From Anaerolineae bacterium (GTDB taxonomy: Bacteria > Chloroflexota > Anaerolineae > Anaerolineales > Villigracilaceae): a stretch of 8,552 nucleotides of DNA. Location: NCBI GenBank assembly GCA_017303735.1, contig JAFLCF010000181.1, positions 1 to 8,552 of the forward strand, read 5' to 3'. This document shows, piece by piece, positions 6,991 to 8,552 of this stretch (its first letter is position 1; each line of letters begins with the position of its first letter). The notes under the pieces were generated by a model, which was not told the DNA's origin, did no database searches, and worked only from the letters and a program-made list of their open reading frames with translations. The position numbers and the translations under genes are program-made.

Positions 6991-8044
6991 TGTTATTTTC
7001 GAGCAAGCGCACGATCTTCTGCGACGCATCGCCGTCCCCAAATAGATTGGGGTGTGAAGCAGGGACGGTGAAATTGTGGACAGCGTTCAGAATCCGTTCG
7101 CGTTCGATGCCCACAACCACATTCCAGCCAGATTCCACTGTTTCCACCCATTCCGTTTCTTCACGCAATGTGGCACAGGGGGTACCAAACCAATAGGCTT
7201 CTTTTTGCACACCGCCTGAGTCCGTGAGAATCATGCGGGCATTTTTCTCCAGCCAAAGCATATCGAGGTACCCAACCGGCTCGATCAGTTTAATATTTTC
7301 CCCAACTTTGAACCCAGCTGATTCGATCGCCTTGCGTGTGCGTGGATGAACGGGAAATACCACCGGCTCAGCGAGCATGGAAAAGGTTTCAAGGATGTTC
7401 AATAATTTCGTCGTATCGTCCACATTCGAAGCGCGATGGACCGTTGCCAGCAGATATTGCTTTGGTTTCAAACTCAACGATTTCAAAATAGGCGATTTCT
7501 TCTCCGCCGCATCAGCATGGCGCATGACCGCATCGTACATCACATCTCCCACAACATGTACACCAGAAATCACGCCTTCGAGTTTGAGATTTTCAACCGC
7601 CTTTTGAGCAGGGCAGAAAAGCAGTTGCGAAACATGATCGGTCAACACACGATTGATCTCTTCGGGCATTTCGCGGTTGAAGCTGCGCAGTCCCGCCTCA
7701 ACATGTGCCAAAGGAATATGCAATTTTGAAGCGACCAATGCGCCAGCAAGTGTCGAATTGGTATCACCATACACCAACACCCAATCGGGTTTTTCCTGCT
7801 CAAAGATCGGCTCCATGCGGATAAGCATTTCACCCGTCTGCACAGAATGCCCGGCAGAGCCGACTTCCAGGTTGTAGTCCGGTTCGGGAATGCCTAATTC
7901 TCGAAAGAAAACTTCCGACATGCGTTCATCGTAATGCTGGCCAGTATGTACCAGCACTTCGGTATGTTTTTCGCGCAAGATGCGGCTGACCGCTGCCGCC
8001 TTCACAAACTGCGGACGCGCTCCAACCACTGTGAGAATTTTCAT
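6983..8044 (-). CDS. wecB: Non-hydrolysing UDP-N-acetylglucosamine 2-epimerase family (WecB/WbpI)
   Basis: 353 residues, the usual length. Members interconvert UDP-GlcNAc and UDP-ManNAc, or the corresponding 2,3-diacetamido uronic acid sugars, in the cytoplasm. Visible hallmarks are GARPQFVK (8-15, with R10 and K15), HTGQHYDERMS (33-43), YGDTNSTLAGAL (92-103, D94), AHVEAGLRSFNREMPEEINRVL (113-134, with E116 and E128/E129), GDVMYDAV (166-173), TVHRASN (201-207, H203), PVHPRTRK (231-238), and LTDSGGVQKEAYWFGTPC (273-290) with its UDP-binding serine/glycine loop. The ATG at 8042-8044 follows a weak GGAA. An upstream in-frame ATG at 8104 is rejected because it lies upstream of the likely transcription start. 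It is the first gene of the five-gene operon. The GARPQF, ETEWVE and SGWN motifs look more like the WbpI/WlbD branch than E. coli WecB, so the wecB symbol is a family label. No dehydrogenase or uronate-pathway partner is visible here. Confidence 0.93.
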   Translation of the reverse strand: MKILTVVGARPQFVKAAAVSRILREKHTEVLVHTGQHYDERMSEVFFRELGIPEPDYNLEVGSAGHSVQTGEMLIRMEPIFEQEKPDWVLVYGDTNSTLAGALVASKLHIPLAHVEAGLRSFNREMPEEINRVLTDHVSQLLFCPAQKAVENLKLEGVISGVHVVGDVMYDAVMRHADAAEKKSPILKSLSLKPKQYLLATVHRASNVDDTTKLLNILETFSMLAEPVVFPVHPRTRKAIESAGFKVGENIKLIEPVGYLDMLWLEKNARMILTDSGGVQKEAYWFGTPCATLREETEWVETVESGWNVVVGIERERILNAVHNFTVPASHPNLFGDGDASQKIVRLLENNNG

Positions 8045-8074
8045 GAGAAAGGTTCCAGTTCGATTGAATTGAAA

Positions 8075-8092
8075 TGCGAGGGGATTATAACA
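8075..8092 (-). promoter_or_regulatory. Extended -10 promoter of the epimerase operon
   Basis: On the minus strand the sequence TGTTATAAT (8092 down to 8084) is a perfect sigma-70-type -10 hexamer, TATAAT (8089-8084), preceded by the extended -10 TGn element. No good -35 TTGACA lies 16-18 bases upstream, which is normal for extended -10 promoters. Transcription should begin near 8075-8077, giving a leader of about 30 bases before the ATG at 8044. It is the only convincing promoter seen for the five minus-strand genes. Confidence 0.72.
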
Positions 8093-8114
8093 AAGCCAAT
8101 TCATGGCATTGTGA

Positions 8115-8133
8115 GGGCGATGTTCTTTCGCCC
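8115..8133 (-). terminator. Weak hairpin after the partial glycosyltransferase gene (possible terminator)
   Basis: The minus strand reads GGGCGA, a seven-base loop AAGAACA, then TCGCCC: a six-base-pair GC-rich stem beginning about 27 bases after the stop codon at 8161. There is no T run behind it, so it is a poor intrinsic terminator and could be only an RNA-stabilising or attenuating structure. Read-through from the upstream gene into the operon is possible. Confidence 0.3.
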
Positions 8134-8160
8134 AAAGCGATCTTAAAGTTAGCAGGAAGA

Positions 8161-8552
8161 TTACTTTTTACGAATCTGTTCGAAAAACTCCAGCCGTGTC
8201 TCTTCTTTTTTGCGCTGATCAAGGTAGGGCGCGACCGAATTAATATCCACCCGTTTGCCGATCATATCGTATGCAAAACTGCGAATTCGTTCTGCGTTCT
8301 CTTTCACATTTTCTTCAGTATTGGGAATACGAAGGATGGTGTTGAGAGTCACATCATGCAAATCAGTATCACGGAAGGCGATCACAACAGGAATCCCAAA
8401 CGCCAAAGCCTCACGGACCTTCAGTACCGAAGCCTCTTGCATTTGATTGCGGTGCAGTGCAAGCGTGCCCAGGGCAACATCCGTTTGAGCAAGCACAGCA
8501 CGCACACCTTCTCTATCAAGAAAGCCGTGCAAATGCACATTGGATGGGACGG
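8161..8552 (-). CDS. GT4/GT1-type glycosyltransferase, C-terminal fragment (5' end beyond window)
   Basis: The reading frame is open from the right edge to TAA at 8161-8163, giving 129 visible residues; a GTG at 8538 is internal (V5). The fragment matches the donor-binding C-terminal Rossmann domain of GT-B glycosyltransferases. It has VHLHGFLDREGV (5-16), an AQTDVALGTLAL strand (21-32), the E-x7-E motif with E39 and E47 (QEASVLKVRE), then ALAFGIPVVIAFRDTDL (48-64). After these comes a charged, helix-forming tail ending in the basic FFEQIRKK. Wording of the motif (VLKVREALAFGIPVV) is typical of GT4 enzymes that act on surface polysaccharides. It should transfer a sugar from a nucleotide donor in the cytoplasm. 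The N-terminal acceptor half is not visible, so specificity cannot be judged. It precedes the epimerase operon on the same strand by 116 bases and may be co-expressed by read-through past the weak hairpin. Confidence 0.82.
   Translation of the reverse strand, partial: VPSNVHLHGFLDREGVRAVLAQTDVALGTLALHRNQMQEASVLKVREALAFGIPVVIAFRDTDLHDVTLNTILRIPNTEENVKENAERIRSFAYDMIGKRVDINSVAPYLDQRKKEETRLEFFEQIRKK

Noticed and set aside
6991..7041. TTG start adding 17 residues to the GT4 protein
   Set aside because: The extra arginine- and cysteine-rich residues do not look like GT4, and the normal first strand begins at MDKKNISILL.
8045..8104. Upstream ATG (8102-8104) adding 20 residues to the epimerase
   Set aside because: It lies upstream of the -10 element and of the family's standard N-terminus (MKILTVVGARPQ).

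Overview
The window is a cell-surface glycan (polysaccharide, glycoprotein or glycolipid) assembly locus. Every supportable gene is a glycosyltransferase, a nucleotide-sugar epimerase, a SAM-dependent methyltransferase or a large polytopic membrane protein of GT-C type. The DNA is bacterial: tight gene packing, AGGA-type ribosome binding sites, a consensus extended -10 promoter and a hairpin/T-tract terminator. Base composition looks roughly balanced and no gene stands out strongly from its neighbours. Protein style (diverged GT-C membrane proteins, a methyltransferase-GT2 fusion) would fit an environmental lineage such as Chloroflexota/Anaerolineae, but that is an impression and not proven by the sequence. 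No rRNA, tRNA, IS element, CRISPR array or phage gene is visible.

Layout. (1) Positions 1-1167, plus strand: the 3' part of a fused methyltransferase-GT2 glycosyltransferase gene, open at the left edge. (2) Positions 1167-1203: a perfect-stem hairpin flanked by A and T runs that can end transcription from both sides. (3) Positions 1202-8044, minus strand: a compact five-gene operon reading right to left. In order of transcription it holds a non-hydrolysing UDP-sugar 2-epimerase (WecB/WbpI family), a GT4 glycosyltransferase, a 708-residue GT-C-like membrane protein, a class I methyltransferase and a 547-residue GT39/PMT_2-like membrane glycosyltransferase. Junctions are -8 (overlap), +2, 0 and +12 bases, so the genes are probably co-transcribed and translationally coupled. 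(4) Positions 8045-8160: the only sizeable gap, with a TGTTATAAT extended -10 promoter for the operon and a weak hairpin after the next gene. (5) Positions 8161-8552, minus strand: the C-terminal end of another GT4-type glycosyltransferase that continues beyond the right edge.

Inferred logic: the epimerase supplies a manno-configured UDP-amino sugar (UDP-ManNAc, or its 2,3-diacetamido uronate analogue, given the motif style). The cytoplasmic GT4 enzymes and the GT2 fusion build or prime a glycan on a nucleotide-sugar or polyprenyl-phosphate basis. The methyltransferases may decorate or cap it, and the two polytopic proteins may transfer lipid-linked sugars on the outer face of the membrane. 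No flippase, polymerase or ligase is visible here, so the pathway must extend outside the window. I see no clear sign of a wholly new system. The least explained component is the 708-residue membrane protein.
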